A stretch of DNA of 64,000 bases. Origin: Sepioteuthis lessoniana (Eukaryota; Mollusca; Cephalopoda; Myopsida; Loliginidae). The stretch covers positions 33,484,712 to 33,548,711 of the forward strand of contig OY757934.1 in assembly GCA_963585895.1 (NCBI GenBank), read 5' to 3'. Positions 9,361 to 20,320 of this stretch are shown here, one piece after another. A program made the position numbers and the translations under genes. The stretch's first letter is position 1. Each line of letters begins with the position of its first letter. The notes beneath the pieces were generated by a model. The model was not told the DNA's origin and made no database searches. It saw only the letters and a program-made list of their open reading frames with translations.

Positions 9361-10439
9361 AAAAATGGGTGTAGAAATAAAGACCTTCTTTAGTCTGATA
9401 TAGACTACCAAAGATAATTTACTCCATTTTGATAGAGTTACTTTTGACAGGCGTGTTCTGTAATGTTGTTAAATGTAACTTATTCCCTTACTTAGCTGTA
9501 ACGGCTGGTCAGGGTTGTATAGGGATTCATTATTTCCGGTCATAGTCGGATGTCGTGTTAGTAGGGGTGTGAGTAATCCGATCTGTTTATGTTTGTGAAC
9601 GGATTGCGACATACTCATCACTTTATAATCGCTTAAAAACTTTGTTCCACTCGGGAATTATTTGAAAGATATTGTTGTTTTATTCTTATTTTCATTTTAT
9701 TTTTTTGTAAAAATTGTTTCACCAACAAGTGGAAATCAAACTAAGTCCAGATATGGACTGTTAGGAGAATGTAGTAATTGTTCCCAACCAAACAAACAGA
9801 TGTTTTCCGCTGTTTTTTCTACTGTATGGGGTCTTGCATTATCCTCGTGAAACTCAACAACAATACGGATCTTTAAAAAAACAAGGTCATTGTAAGAAAT
9901 GATACAATTTCCTCGTCAAAGAACATTCTAGAAAAATGTAATTTTGGCGCAATTGTAAACCTAAAAACGCCCACACACGTGTTCAAGAAAATTCAAGAAG
10001 TTTTTTTAAAAAATCAAAACACTCGACAACATTTTTTGATCAATCAGGTGTCATGAAATAATACGCGGTCCCTTTCCTACGTGATCCCGGCAAATACTAT
10101 AAAGTCAGAGCATTTTCAAAGGCACCTCAGATTAGTTTACTTATAACCCTGGCAAGACGATACAATTGTGTCTCAGAGTCATAGCAGCCGAAGCTTGCTT
10201 GACCGACGGGCGACCCGTATCAAGTTACGATTTTCAACTAGGACGATAGCCTAATGATTCCCCGTGCTGGCTGAAAATTCCCGGCTGTAACATATTGACT
10301 TTCGACCGAGCCGTCAATCAAGAAACAGGTGCATCCGGTCGAAGATGTCGGAATATCACCTTGACCTGTGGACATGGTTGAATTCGGTGCAGATGCGACG
10401 CCCACAGGAAGCAGGTGGGTATCAAACAATTATATAACC
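9361..10439. other. Gap, no gene recognised
   Basis: Short open frames only. The stretch 9770-9850 could be a decayed transposase region on either strand, but I could not place any catalytic motif. Confidence 0.45.
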
Positions 10440-10885
10440 AGGTGCCACAGATTGTTTGAGTTAGTTGGAGTTCGAGGCAGGCAGACAGTCAGTTCAGTTT
10501 GAGGCAGTTGCAGTTGGAGTTCGAGGCAGGCAGAGTTCAGTTCGAGTTGCTGTCACAGTTCGAGTTCCAGTCGCAGTTGGGGACAAGATGCCGTAGTGAG
10601 AGCCAGCTCCAGACAGAGGGCTTGAGCCCTCAGAACCCCGGTTGAGCTGCCCAGCAGAATGAGGAAGATATGCTGCTATAGTCAGAGAAACTTGGGGTCA
10701 ATATGTGGCAGTCTGTTCCGTTTCCAACTCACCTCTCACACATAACCAACAGCAACCCTTTCGCAACCCTTTCGAGAATAAAGTGTGAGAGGTATATTTT
10801 TCTAAAGAAGAGTGTTCGTTCGTCATTATGTTGACTATGTTTCCGTGTATAGTTGTTTATGTATTATGTGGCTATACAACACTGC
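10440..10885 (+). mobile_element. LTR-like repeat A with polyadenylation signal
   Basis: The block has repetitive GAGTTCGAGGCAGGCAG phrases at 10468-10530, then a CTCTCACACATAACCAACAG block and GAGAATAAAGTGTGAGAG near 10780. It ends near GGCTATACAACACT at 10870. The same terminal 14-mer ends the LTR-like block at 23240. A polyadenylation signal followed by a shared terminus is what an LTR would show. No tRNA primer site was recognised. Confidence 0.35.
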
Positions 10886-11548
10886 TACCCACTGCGACTT
10901 AGCACAAGAACAATTTTATTTCTTTGTTTTCAGATTTATCCAAGAATAAAACTTCTCTATTTTTTGTTGCACCCGTGTTAGTTGTGTTATCTTTATTAAC
11001 ATTAGTCCCCTACAGTCATCATGAGCAAAATTCTAAATCTTTAGAAATTTCCTCAATTATAACTCTTTCAAAATTCACCATTTCAGGTTTACTCACCATT
11101 GTGATCCTGCCTGGCCTGTCTTAATCTTGAATTCTATTTCGATTTTCTTTAAACAATTTAACCAATTTGTAAACATTTTTGTAAAATTTAAACATGTTTC
11201 TCCGTATTTATCCACATTCTCCTATTCATGGTTAGCACTTCTCAACTACAAAAAATTTCTCGACAGATCTCTATACGAGCCTGGATCACTTTATATGATT
11301 TGCCATCATTTTGAATCGTCTTAAAACAAAAAAAATATTTGCGAGATTACAATAATTTGTGCTATAAACTAATTCCAAATAATTCAGAGTTTACATTTCT
11401 AGAAAAAATATTCCTCCTGCTCATCAGACAAGTTAAAAAGCCCTAATAAATTCATCCTAAAACCGTTAAGAAGTCGCTCATTCAAATTTATGGTCATAAG
11501 TACCTACCTTACTTCTGGCTAAGACGGGTTTTCACCTATTTCTTTGTA
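10886..11548. other. Gap before Gypsy relic, no gene seen
   Basis: Open frames at 10924-11124 and 11127-11324 have no recognisable domain. Given the LTR-like block to the left and the Gypsy protease relic to the right, this could be worn-out gag sequence, but nothing in it shows that. Confidence 0.4.
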
Positions 11549-11731
11549 ATGGCAGAAATAGAGAAAGCTATATTGGGAGCAGATTTTTTGCATAAATATG
11601 GCTTTCTCATTCATATCCACAGTTGTTATCTGACCGATCTGAAGACGAATGTTAAGTCATCAGGATTCTTTTATAATACTTTTTCCCTATGCCCTACCAT
11701 GGGTAACATGGACGATAACCTTGTATTTTGA
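11549..11731 (+). pseudogene. Gypsy-type retrotransposon protease-RT linker relic
   Basis: The plus frame reads IEKAILGADFLHKYGF followed by LTDLKTN. This matches the conserved ILGADFL..YG-L-(V/I)D---R-L-D block at the end of the Gypsy/Ty3 aspartic protease. Only this block is preserved; the catalytic D(T/S)G is not seen upstream. It reads in the same direction as the RT relic at 12640, and repeat X (11783-12520) interrupts the two. Confidence 0.6.
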
Positions 11732-11782
11732 AAAGTTAGACAATATTATAAAACCGTCCTTTCACAAAGAAATTCTGCCCCA

Positions 11783-12123
11783 TACTGTTATATGACCGAA
11801 AGAGATCTCTTCTAATTCATCGTACACAGAAAATAATGATTCCAACTAGCGTCTACGAGAGCATTTACCGGATGTTATCGGCGCTGAGACTTTCTTCAAA
11901 ACGGAAAAAAGGGGCTTCTACCCAGAGGATCAGTGCATAGCAAGATGCCGATGAAATTTGTCAAAAAATAAAAATAATCCAAAGTAATTTTTCGGTTAGA
12001 AAATAAAGAAAACCCAATTTGATTCGATCCGAAGACAAAAACGCTATAAATGTCAAATTTCTCGACTGCGGAACGTATCAAAAAGAAAGCAGACGACACC
12101 CACAGACTAGAATTCCAACCCTG

Positions 12124-12156
<33 letters not shown>

Positions 12157-12520
12157 AGGGAAAACTCGAAACTACGCATCACCCACATTGACTTTCCTTT
12201 TCTCCGCTTTGAAGGAAGTGACTATGCCGTAAATCACCTAACACCCCTCTCCTCTCCGCACTCGTAACATCTGATTGACCGCATGCGCATAAATCTATCA
12301 ATTCTACCACTATTAAGCATAGGATATTTTTCTACATTTTAATTCCATATCAACACCTTTATACAAACCCTGTCATTTTGAACTTTTTACTTATTGGTTT
12401 TCAATACGATTGTTAAAATTTTTACGTGCCTTCGTGTTCTTTGTTTTTGCAACTGTGTTTTTTTTTTTTTGTACTTTCTTTGCAACCATACGCTGATATA
12501 ACAATACTATCACATACCAC
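11783..12520 (-). repeat. Interspersed repeat X, copy 2 (inverted, inside Gypsy relic)
   Basis: This is the reverse complement of 6229-6956, including the (AG)n counterpart of the (CT)n run at 12124-12148. It sits between the protease-like and RT-like Gypsy blocks, so it probably inserted into that element. Confidence 0.7.
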
Positions 12521-12539
12521 ATTGCTACTAGCAGAGCAC

Positions 12540-13080
12540 CTGTTCACAGTCGTCCTCGGCGGCTAGCACCGGAAAATTGATGTGGCAAAAGCTGAGTTAA
12601 TCCAACTGATGGAACTGAGTATAATTCGTTCATCTAACAGTAACTGAGCTTCTCCTTTGCATCTGATACCCTAAAGTGGTAACGCTTTGCGTGCATGTGG
12701 AGATTATTGAGCACTCGACTCTGTTATTAAACTGGACCATTATCCTATTCCCCACGTTAATAATGTAACGGCTATAATTCAAGATAATTCAATATTTACT
12801 TTATCAGAGCCTACCATCAAATTCCAGTAGAGCCCGAACATATACCGTAAACTGTGATTACTACAACTTTTGAGTTGGTCGAATTATTACGTGTTCCATT
12901 TGGGCTAAGGAACGCGGCGCAGTCTTTCCAAATATTTATCAACTACGTATTACAAAGGCTCATATGTATGTGCCGATGCAGACGATGTCTTCATGGTCAA
13001 TCCCTTATAGATGAACAATCACACGCACAGATCCTTTTTGAGCGTTTTGATATACTAATATTGGACCTTGGTGAATGAAG
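12540..13080 (+). pseudogene. Gypsy-type reverse transcriptase relic
   Basis: The plus strand, through several frame changes, reads SRPRRLAPEK near 12560, then YHQIPVEPEHIP near 12820, TTTFELVELLRVPFGLRNAA near 12860 and SFQIFINYVLQ near 12925. These are the ordered RT blocks of Ty3/Gypsy elements. The expected Y.DD catalytic motif near 12975 is lost, and stops are frequent upstream. It is a dead copy. Confidence 0.75.
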
Positions 13081-13804
13081 ATATGGGGTCCCAGGGCAAG
13101 CTGAGTTGCCGTTTATTATCTGATTCCATTCTGAGTTATTCTATTATTATCCGACTTTTGTTTTGTAGGTTTAACTCCTTGGATAAGAAGGCCGTAAAAG
13201 AATTATATGAAAGAAGTTAGTAACAGATAGGAGGCGAAGACGTTTTTTTAAAATTGTTTTCCCTTTATTTCTTGGGTTTAATAACCATTCAGTGGGTGAG
13301 GAAATCATACCTGAATACAATTGAAATGGTTGAATCCCCCAGTCAACGTGTTAAAAATGCGTTAGTCGTTTCTTGGGTATATATGTGTCCTTATTCGGTA
13401 TTTAAAGCTTTAACAACGTGTTCGGTATATAAAGCTTTTGTGATCTGTTACTCACTTTGGGGAGTTCGTCTAAATCCGGTGTTTTAGTCATGGGTCGGTC
13501 GTTAAAGAGACGACTACAAACAGTGGAAGGGTTAGCCAATGCGTCGTCTAAAGACTAACGCATAGCGTCCTCCACCAGTTAGCAAGGTGTTGTCACTCCG
13601 CTGGTCACTGCTGAAAGAGAATGAGATTTTTCCTTTTGTCGGGACCGTCCCTCTTCCTTTGCGCATGCGTCGTCCCTATTCCTCTCAGGGGCCTCTGTGA
13701 GTTTCTGCATATTTTAATAATTATTTTAATTCAATTTTTATTTTTATTTATCTATTTTTTACAAAGACTCTACTGAATATCATCCCTCGTAATATGAAAT
13801 CCAT
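13081..13804. other. Gap between Gypsy relics, no gene seen
   Basis: An open frame at 13254-13487 has no recognised domain. Repeated phrases such as CGGTATTTAAAGC / CGGTATATAAAGC (13397, 13422) hint at local duplication. Confidence 0.45.
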
Positions 13805-14115
13805 GCTAGGTGAGTTTTCGATTTTTGTGCTGCTAGTAATTAGCACATTGTCTAAGTGAATACAAATAGCAATTATCGAAATATCTCGTCTATGAATCTC
13901 CAAAACATCTGGATTCCATTGTGGAGACCGAATGGTATTTCAATGAATTCATAAAGATTAAAAAGTGTAATGACAAGGATTTAAGTTATGTCTTCTTTTA
14001 ATTTGATGGTATGCTCTGATGACCAGATTCTCCTTGGAGAAAATGGTTGGTCTTTGTAGAAGTTGGTGAAGTCGGTGATGTATGAGAGTAGATAGCGGTT
14101 TGATGATATGATGGC
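13805..14115 (-). pseudogene. Second Gypsy-type RT relic, opposite strand
   Basis: The minus strand reads YITDFTNFYKDQPFSP near 14080, then a degraded HTIKLKEDI, NLYEFIEIPFGLHNG near 13930 and FWRFIDEIFR near 13890. This is the same RT region as at 12640-13080 but in reverse orientation and in another state of decay. The catalytic aspartates are not recoverable. The two relics are separate insertions, or one rearranged element. Confidence 0.65.
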
Positions 14116-15168
14116 ATTTAGGTCAAATCTCGTTATGATTTATGACCTATCCATGACAGTCGAAACTTAGAATGGTCTATAGAATACACATTTTTTAGCC
14201 TTATAATAATCAACCCAAAAAACATAGATAAGAACATTCTAGAAATTTCGGATCAAAATCGCATTAACATTGAAGTTACACTTTTATATTTTTCAATCAA
14301 TCAGCTAAAAACACAAAATAAGAACGTTCTTCTGGCTTAGAAACTAATTAACAGACAATTTTTAGGCTCTAAAACAAATAAGTAAATATACGAATCTGAT
14401 TTGTCAAGAAATGTCTGCGCGCTTGAATTTTAGGACCTGCAATAAAACCTAACAATATCCTATTTTTTGATCCACTTTAGTGACCCCCAAAAGTATAAAT
14501 AACGAAGAATTTAATTAACTAGGTCATTCCTTCCACTACCAAAAAGACTTTTCACTATGGGAGGCGATGACGGACAGCACAAAGCCGCACCATAAGACTG
14601 AAAGGGAAAAGGCATGCAACTTTCTTTTACCAACTACTAGATTGCGACACGTTGTCACCAAAGATTGTAAAAAAAAGGCACGTGCGGATCTATGAAAACG
14701 AAAAGCACCTACTTACGGTCCATCACTTATATATACACACACACGCATACACATGTATGCAAGTAAAGTCAACTTTTTATCCTCTTTACTTCGGCCAACG
14801 ATGGACGCATTATTTCAATAGACTTTACTAACATGTAAACACACACACACACGCACACACACGGGCCAACAATCCCATTTTCATTCAACTGGCCATAGCT
14901 GTATTTTCTACAGGTCACACAAAATCACCGACGACTGCTTAATACGCAGACGCAATGGTAGGCAGTTTCTGAGTCTCTTTGGGAGCAGCTGGAAAACAAT
15001 AACCAACGCCTCCGAAAATACATAAATACCCAGGTGTTCTCTTTTTCTCACTTTTTTTCGACGGACCTGTTCTAGCAACAACACATAGCTTGACTGGAGC
15101 CTCAGTAATACACATATGATGCCCTTTGACATCGTCAGTTAGCATACATGGAGAATGCTCGATTTAGC

Positions 15169-15171
<3 letters not shown>
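14116..15171. other. Gap, no gene seen
   Basis: AT-rich sequence with short (CA)n tracts at 14731 and 14838. The minus-strand open frames at 14908-15145 overlap one another and show no domain. Confidence 0.45.
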
Positions 15172-15217
<46 letters not shown>

Positions 15218-15218
15218 C
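15172..15218. repeat. (CA)n-(TA)n compound microsatellite
   Basis: About ten CA units pass directly into about thirteen TA units. Confidence 0.95.
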
Positions 15219-15565
15219 TTTTCTTTAAAGAAAAAACCAAAGACCGGTTATTTTAGGATTATAAATTTATTTCCATCCTGTTTTTTTCGTTTCTGGTGTG
15301 AACCAAAAACACGAAGAAAAATATAACAGGACTTCTTCAGATCCAATGGATAAATAAAACAGAATAGACACGTGGGGGAGGAAAGGAGGAAGAGATTTAA
15401 AGAGTTACCTCCTCGTTTTATTGAATTTCCGTTTTTCTATTTACCTATTTATTTTATTTTCAAAATTCTTCCAGAATTCTATTTATCCATTTCTTTAAAG
15501 AAATATTGCTCTGTAAAATCAATTACATTGAGCTCTCTACCAGGAAAATTTTAATGTTCAGCCCC

Positions 15566-15650
15566 TGAATGATTTTCTTGTCCTGAAGGAATTACTCCCA
15601 ACCCTGGTTTAACTGGACCGAATAATACCTATATATATATATACAATAAA
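15566..15650 (+). repeat. Short repeat D next to (TA)n, copy 1
   Basis: A unit of about 75 bp around GAATTACTCCCAACCCTGG and GGTTTAACTGGA ends directly in (TA)n. The same unit with the same (TA)n end recurs at 41400-41475. The microsatellite looks like the tail of this small element. Confidence 0.6.
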
Positions 15651-15654
15651 CTCA

Positions 15655-16113
15655 CTCGATGGTCACATATAACACCATCGTAGCCCACCGGCTACTCATA
15701 TCGGGAATCATTGTTTAGAAAAAATGCAACGTCATCTCTGTCATCAGTAAATGGAAATTTTTTCAGCAACAATCTGAAGGTTTATTGCATATTTTTACAA
15801 GGGAAAAGTATAGAAATTATAACAGTTAAAATAATATTTTAAACTTAAAAAGATGATAAAAGTTAAATAAATATAAAATTTGTTATATCGTAACCCACTG
15901 GCAACTCACATCAGGAATCATTGTTTTGAAAAAAAATGCAACATCATCTATGCCATCAGCAAATTTTTCACTGAAACTGTAAGTGAATCCAACCCTGGTA
16001 TCTGTAGCAGAAAGAATTCCGTATTTTTCTTTGGCGCGTAATTTCATTCGATCGTTAGGGTCGACGCATAATTTCACCCAATCAGGATGACTTATCCTAT
16101 CTATCCGGACCAT
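15655..16113 (-). CDS. Unidentified 76-residue open frame with a partial duplicate beside it
   Basis: A minus-strand frame from 16113 to 15883 begins MVRIDRISHPDWVKLC, has a charged centre (DPNDRMKLRAKEKYG) and ends in IPDVSCQWVTI. About 170 bp further left, at 15673-15760, the same strand carries a diverged copy of the DDVAFF...CQW end. I do not recognise the family. It could be a fragment of a transposon gene or of a host exon; the duplication favours a repeat. No splice sites or start context make it a confident gene. Confidence 0.25.
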
Positions 16114-17430
16114 CTTTCAGGGCTGCAGAAATTGGGGAAGCCGCCAAACACTCTCTCTCTCTTTCTCAAAACTTCTTCATTCAGGACAGACGTCTAACTG
16201 TCTGCTCTTCAATAGCCGCAGCAGCCGTCTAATTTATGGACCCCTTGCGTCTAATCTCTTTGACCAAGGATTCCCAGTTGAATATGAATTAGATGAATTC
16301 AATACGCCACACACAGGAACAACTCTTAGTCGCCTCCAGTATTGGCTATGTCGACTGCGATGCAAAATATCGCTCCGACACCTAGCTACTTCATCTCTGG
16401 GCAATATTTTCTGGATACATTCACGTTTCTCCCCGAAACAACCAGAACCACAAACTACAATCGTTTCTGTCCTCAAACAGCAAACCCTACTTTTGCTACG
16501 CTATGGCGAACATATCTCCCTCACACATGCAACAATGCCTTAACCTAACGATGCACTTTTCGCTCAGGCATTTACCTGCTAAAATGCTTTCTCAACTCTA
16601 TCATAACTTTATTTCGTTTCCTTACTTCTTTACTTACTACGAGACTTGCAGCATAAACGTAAACCCTTTATCCCATACTGCCATTAAAAACCTTCATATA
16701 AAACCTAACGGCATCTTCGTCTTCTTGTTTCTTCATCCTCCTTTATTTTCCAACAACAGTTAGCGGGGGAACAACGTAACACACAAGCACGTTACAACAT
16801 TTTCATGTTAGAAATAATGACAACAATATTCTTCGCTAAAAATCAACACAAGACATCATCACCAAGTTTGTCAGCGAGACTGTTTTTGAGATAAATTAAT
16901 TCTGCAAACCGTCAAGAGAATATTTCCTAACTGTTGAACATAGCAGGTATTATTTACAGATTTTTCTTTGCGGTCTAATGATTTGCTTCATTATTACACA
17001 TAAATAAAGAGAAGCCTCTTGTCCAAGATCAGACACGTGCGAACCCAGCAAATAAGCGACTCAACTCTGCTATAAATCCAGCTGTCGCTGGCGGCGAGAG
17101 GGTATTCGACAGCTGACTTAAGGCCTTAGTCGAAAGGAATTCGTTGCCTTTCATTTGTCCTTGCACCCTGACCTGACGCTTTACTTCAATTACCACCGGC
17201 CACGCTGTAGTCCTAATCAGTGGAGCCCTTTCACTGATACCAGCACACAGGTGATCAGCCATCCAGCAGTTTTTCAACCTCTTCCTGCTTAACAGTGCTT
17301 TTTAGGATTTAACCTCAAAAGTCTTTTCCTGTCCTTTTTAGGATTATCTCAAACAGTCCCTTTCAATATCAAGTCTTACTTCCACTTTTCAGTTCTTTTA
17401 AGAGCTTTGAAAGGTCTTAGAACCGGTCCA
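16114..17430. other. Gap, no gene recognised
   Basis: Overlapping short frames on both strands (16234-16763, 17029-17277) lack domains. The part at 17028-17280 is GC-richer than its surroundings and may be another mobile-element fragment. Confidence 0.4.
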
Positions 17431-17668
17431 TTGACCTAATGAGTTGAGTGTTCGCCAATAGTCCGGGAGATCGGGGTTCAATCCTAGGTCGAGTCATAAC
17501 AAAGACTCAAAAAATGGTACCTGATGCCAGCTTGCTTAGCACTCAGCACTATAAGTTAAGGGTAATCAAGGGTAAAGTGGAGCAATCCAGGGAATGGAGT
17601 AACGCCCTCCCCTACACTTCAGTGTGGTAGCTATTGAAAAGGGAGCCTTCGGGTCACCTTCGACTAAG
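17431..17668 (+). mobile_element. SINE family B
   Basis: This is a full-length copy: head TTGACCTAATGAGTTGAGTG, B box GGTTCAATCCTAGG, body AAAGACTCAAAAAATGGTAC and end GGGAGCCTTCGGGTCACC. It keeps the family consensus well. Confidence 0.88.
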
Positions 17669-18405
17669 GTAAGGAAGGTCTTATCTCATCAACACCACAA
17701 GGATGATGAAGTAGCAGCCAGCCAGACGCAACGGACACTCGGAGCAAAGGACCAGTCCATATACAGACGACATTGCTCAGGCTATCATCGACTCTTCGAA
17801 GCCAACATCGACCACACCCTCAGTTAACTGTCGACTCAACAACCGGGATATCGATCATCCAGCTTCTGCAACCCGACATATCTGACGGTGTACAAATACC
17901 TGGCCACACCGTTGCATCTACGATGACATGCCCAGAGTATCAAGAATTGTTCCAGATCCTCTAGAGTCGCTATCGCCAAGAATTATTAGAGAGCCGGGTC
18001 TACACTTTCGATACAGCTTGGACTTAGTACAACAGCATGGACACTACACAAATTCTTCATGTATCATTCGCCAAATAAATCATGGCATTTCAAACCTTCC
18101 CACCTCGCCTCTTGCCATCTTCTTGGTTAGTCCTTGTCACTTCACTCCTTCATTTTATAACTGTTTACGGAATCGACGTATTCATCGCTCCCGCAACAAC
18201 CTTTTCTTCCCTGCCCGAAGGATATCAATTCACATTATGGACTTCCCTCGTACACCTCTTTCCAACAGAAACTCCATTCTTAACCCCACAACGGTCTTAC
18301 GCATACCTACGAGCGTACTGCATTGCAACCACTTTTTACGATACTATACACATCATTTACATGCAGCATAACGTCTCCCTCACAGTTCTTTCAGCGGTGA
18401 CACAC
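17669..18405. other. Gap with a 113-codon open frame of unknown nature
   Basis: A plus frame from 18082 runs through LLPSSWLVLVTSLLHF and on to the SINE at 18422, which supplies its stop. The start is hydrophobic and signal-like, but no family is recognised and no neighbour supports it. Confidence 0.3.
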
Positions 18406-18731
18406 ATAATCACATTGAATTGGAGGTGCCCGTGGTGTAATGGTTATCGTCGCAAGAAATGGACACGGCAACACGAGTTCAAGTCCTAGACCAGGTTAAT
18501 TGCATTTTCACATAGCACTAATACCATTGGAAAAGGTACGAATCCAATTATTCTCCCTCCAGCTATGGGTAAATAGTAGGACAGACTGTGTTCTTCAGTC
18601 TTGGTGAAGCAACTAGTCTAGGAGAAGGAAAACTTTGAATTCAAACCTGTTAAACCCCGCTTAAAAATTGACCTTGTGTCATATCCTGCCCGAGTGGAGA
18701 GGTTGGGTAAGTATGATAATCACATTGAATT
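18406..18731 (+). mobile_element. Full-length SINE family A with 16-bp target duplication
   Basis: ATAATCACATTGAATT lies at 18406-18421 and again at 18716-18731. The body between them starts GGAGGTGCCCGTGGTGTAATG, here counted as a tRNA-like A-box region, with B box GAGTTCAAGTCC near 18476. It continues through a conserved ATTCTCCCTCCAGCTATGGG block and ends GGTTGGGTAAGTATG. Pol III promoter boxes are visible, so it may be transcribable. The exact duplication indicates recent insertion. Confidence 0.92.
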
Positions 18732-19027
18732 CTTGTTTATGGTTCTATCTACGATTTTAACAACCTTACGAAGAATGCACAGTCAATCATAACAGCAAAA
18801 CAGGAACAGTTACAAGACAATGTATCGAACGCTGACTACTTTTTCTTTCCACAACAACAAAACTACTCATTAGTTAACTCCAGACGAAATCTCTTCTGAT
18901 TTACTCCTACATTTTCTACAGACTCACCAACAAAATAAATAAATGAATAAAAGCCTCCTGGAAGAAAATCCAACGAACATACAATTAGATTTAAAAAAAG
19001 GTAACATTAACCAGATATTGTTTGAAC
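18732..19027. other. Short gap, nothing seen
   Basis: AT-rich sequence without coding or repeat signal. Confidence 0.6.
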
Positions 19028-19327
19028 GGTGGCTTATCATCATCATCATCATGATGTCGTGCCGCCAGCACGGATATCCCTGACCCTCCTTCGCCACTCC
19101 TCGCTATCGTTCATCGCTTCTGGCAGGTCCTCAGGGCTACATCCCATATCCTCACAGAGCAGCTGTATGTAGGCTCGAGCTGGTCGTCCTGCTTTTGCTC
19201 GGCCATATGAAGGGGTCCATAGGAGTAAATCACTGATGAGCTCGTCCCTGCTTCTCCAGCAGTGTCCTGCATGTCTGGTTCGACTAACTTTGGTAGTTTT
19301 CGTGATGGGAGGTAGGTGGCTTATCAT
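19028..19327 (-). mobile_element. Short 3' end of RTE-like LINE with 13-bp target duplication
   Basis: GGTGGCTTATCAT occurs at 19028-19040 and 19315-19327. Between them, (ATC)n is followed on the minus strand by the LINE C-terminus (RTRHAGHCWRSRDEL, WTPSYGRAKAGRPAR, CEDMGCSPEDLPEAMNDSE). The copy is truncated after about 275 bp. GGTGGC also belongs to the element itself, so the 5' join used about 6 bp of microhomology. Confidence 0.88.
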
Positions 19328-19999
19328 AAAATGACTAAAACACGTCGCTGTGCCGGTAACCTCCACGCATGCAGCCATTTGAAATGTAAAAAATAAAACA
19401 AAACTTTTCAAATAATCAGAAACCTTTCTCCAAATCCTTCTAGAACCGATTTCCCCCACCAGAGCTATAAAAAAAAAGCACCTAGAGACTTGAAAGCAGT
19501 ACTGCGCTAGTCACCTGACATTTGTGCCGAGTGGTTGTGTTTGCTAAACTATGACATCTTGGCCTCAGAGGGCTGTCCCCCGCTCCCCAGGTATTCGCCT
19601 GCTTGCAGGATTAAGTTTATTCCTTGGTTCCTGGGACGCCCCAAAAAAGGAATGTCGACGGGCCAAGAATTTTTGCACCTGTAGCGCATAAGTCTCGATT
19701 CGTGTGCGGCTCCCACCATAAAACGGCCTTGTGCCAGACTCTGACTCTGTGGGATGTCAGATAAATCGCAGTTCGCCCCACACAAGGGTAGAGACGACCA
19801 TCAGTTTATCAACGAACCCACACCTCAACAACGCGCTGAACCTACCCGAACTGAATCACTCACACCATGCATACTGGATAAAGAATGAATGTTATATAAT
19901 AGCCGAGGGATTTCGGTTCATGCCTTTGAGTTTAGTTAGGCTGAGAACCTTTCGGCTCAGCACATGGGTTAGTTGGGTGCAACATTGAGGCAGGTGTTA
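19328..19999. other. Gap, no gene recognised
   Basis: Frames at 19549-19785 and 19731-19988 overlap on opposite strands with no domain. Base composition is GC-richer, similar to the LTR-like block that follows. Confidence 0.4.
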
Positions 20000-20320
20000 A
20001 CGCGGGCGCGCTGGAGGATGGAGGTGTCACTCAGATGTCATAATAGTCCGAGACGAAACGGGGTGACCGGGTGCGGGTGACGTCACGCACCGGAAGCGCG
20101 CAGAGGTTTGTGGAGATTTGAACAAAGAGAGTTGGGTACTAGACGCCAAACGAGAAGGATCGACTTTTGGAGCTCGCAGGCGCGAGGCGAACTTGTGCCC
20201 TATGGGGGCCGCTCGAGTTGGGGGCCAAATGAATAAGACAAGCATAGAAGATTGTGTCTCTCCTCCTTACGTCGAAACCTTTAACTCAAAGTTAATAAAA
20301 AGGTTTCGTACATGAACAAG
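20000..20320 (+). mobile_element. LTR-like repeat D with CRE palindrome and polyadenylation signal
   Basis: This GC-rich block contains TGACGTCA, the full cAMP-response-element palindrome, at about 20078-20086. It later shows GATTGTGTCTCTCCTCCTTAC, TTAATAAAAAGGTTTCGTAC and ATGAAC. The T-C-T-C-C-T-T / AATAAA / GGTTTCGTA order is shared with blocks at 23520-23600 and 31900-31970, as expected for the R region of related LTRs. Confidence 0.4.

Noticed and set aside
14020..14050. CTGATGACC...GGAGAAAA as a hammerhead core
   Set aside because: The stretch is explained by the minus-strand Gypsy RT relic, lacks stems I and III, and the match is probably chance.
18082..18489. 135-codon frame as a host secreted protein
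   Set aside because: Its last 22 codons are SINE sequence and the rest has no recognised family, neighbour or splice support.
18430..18490. tRNA gene
   Set aside because: The A and B boxes are those of a tRNA-derived SINE. The sequence continues as the family A body, has target duplications, and no full cloverleaf was seen.
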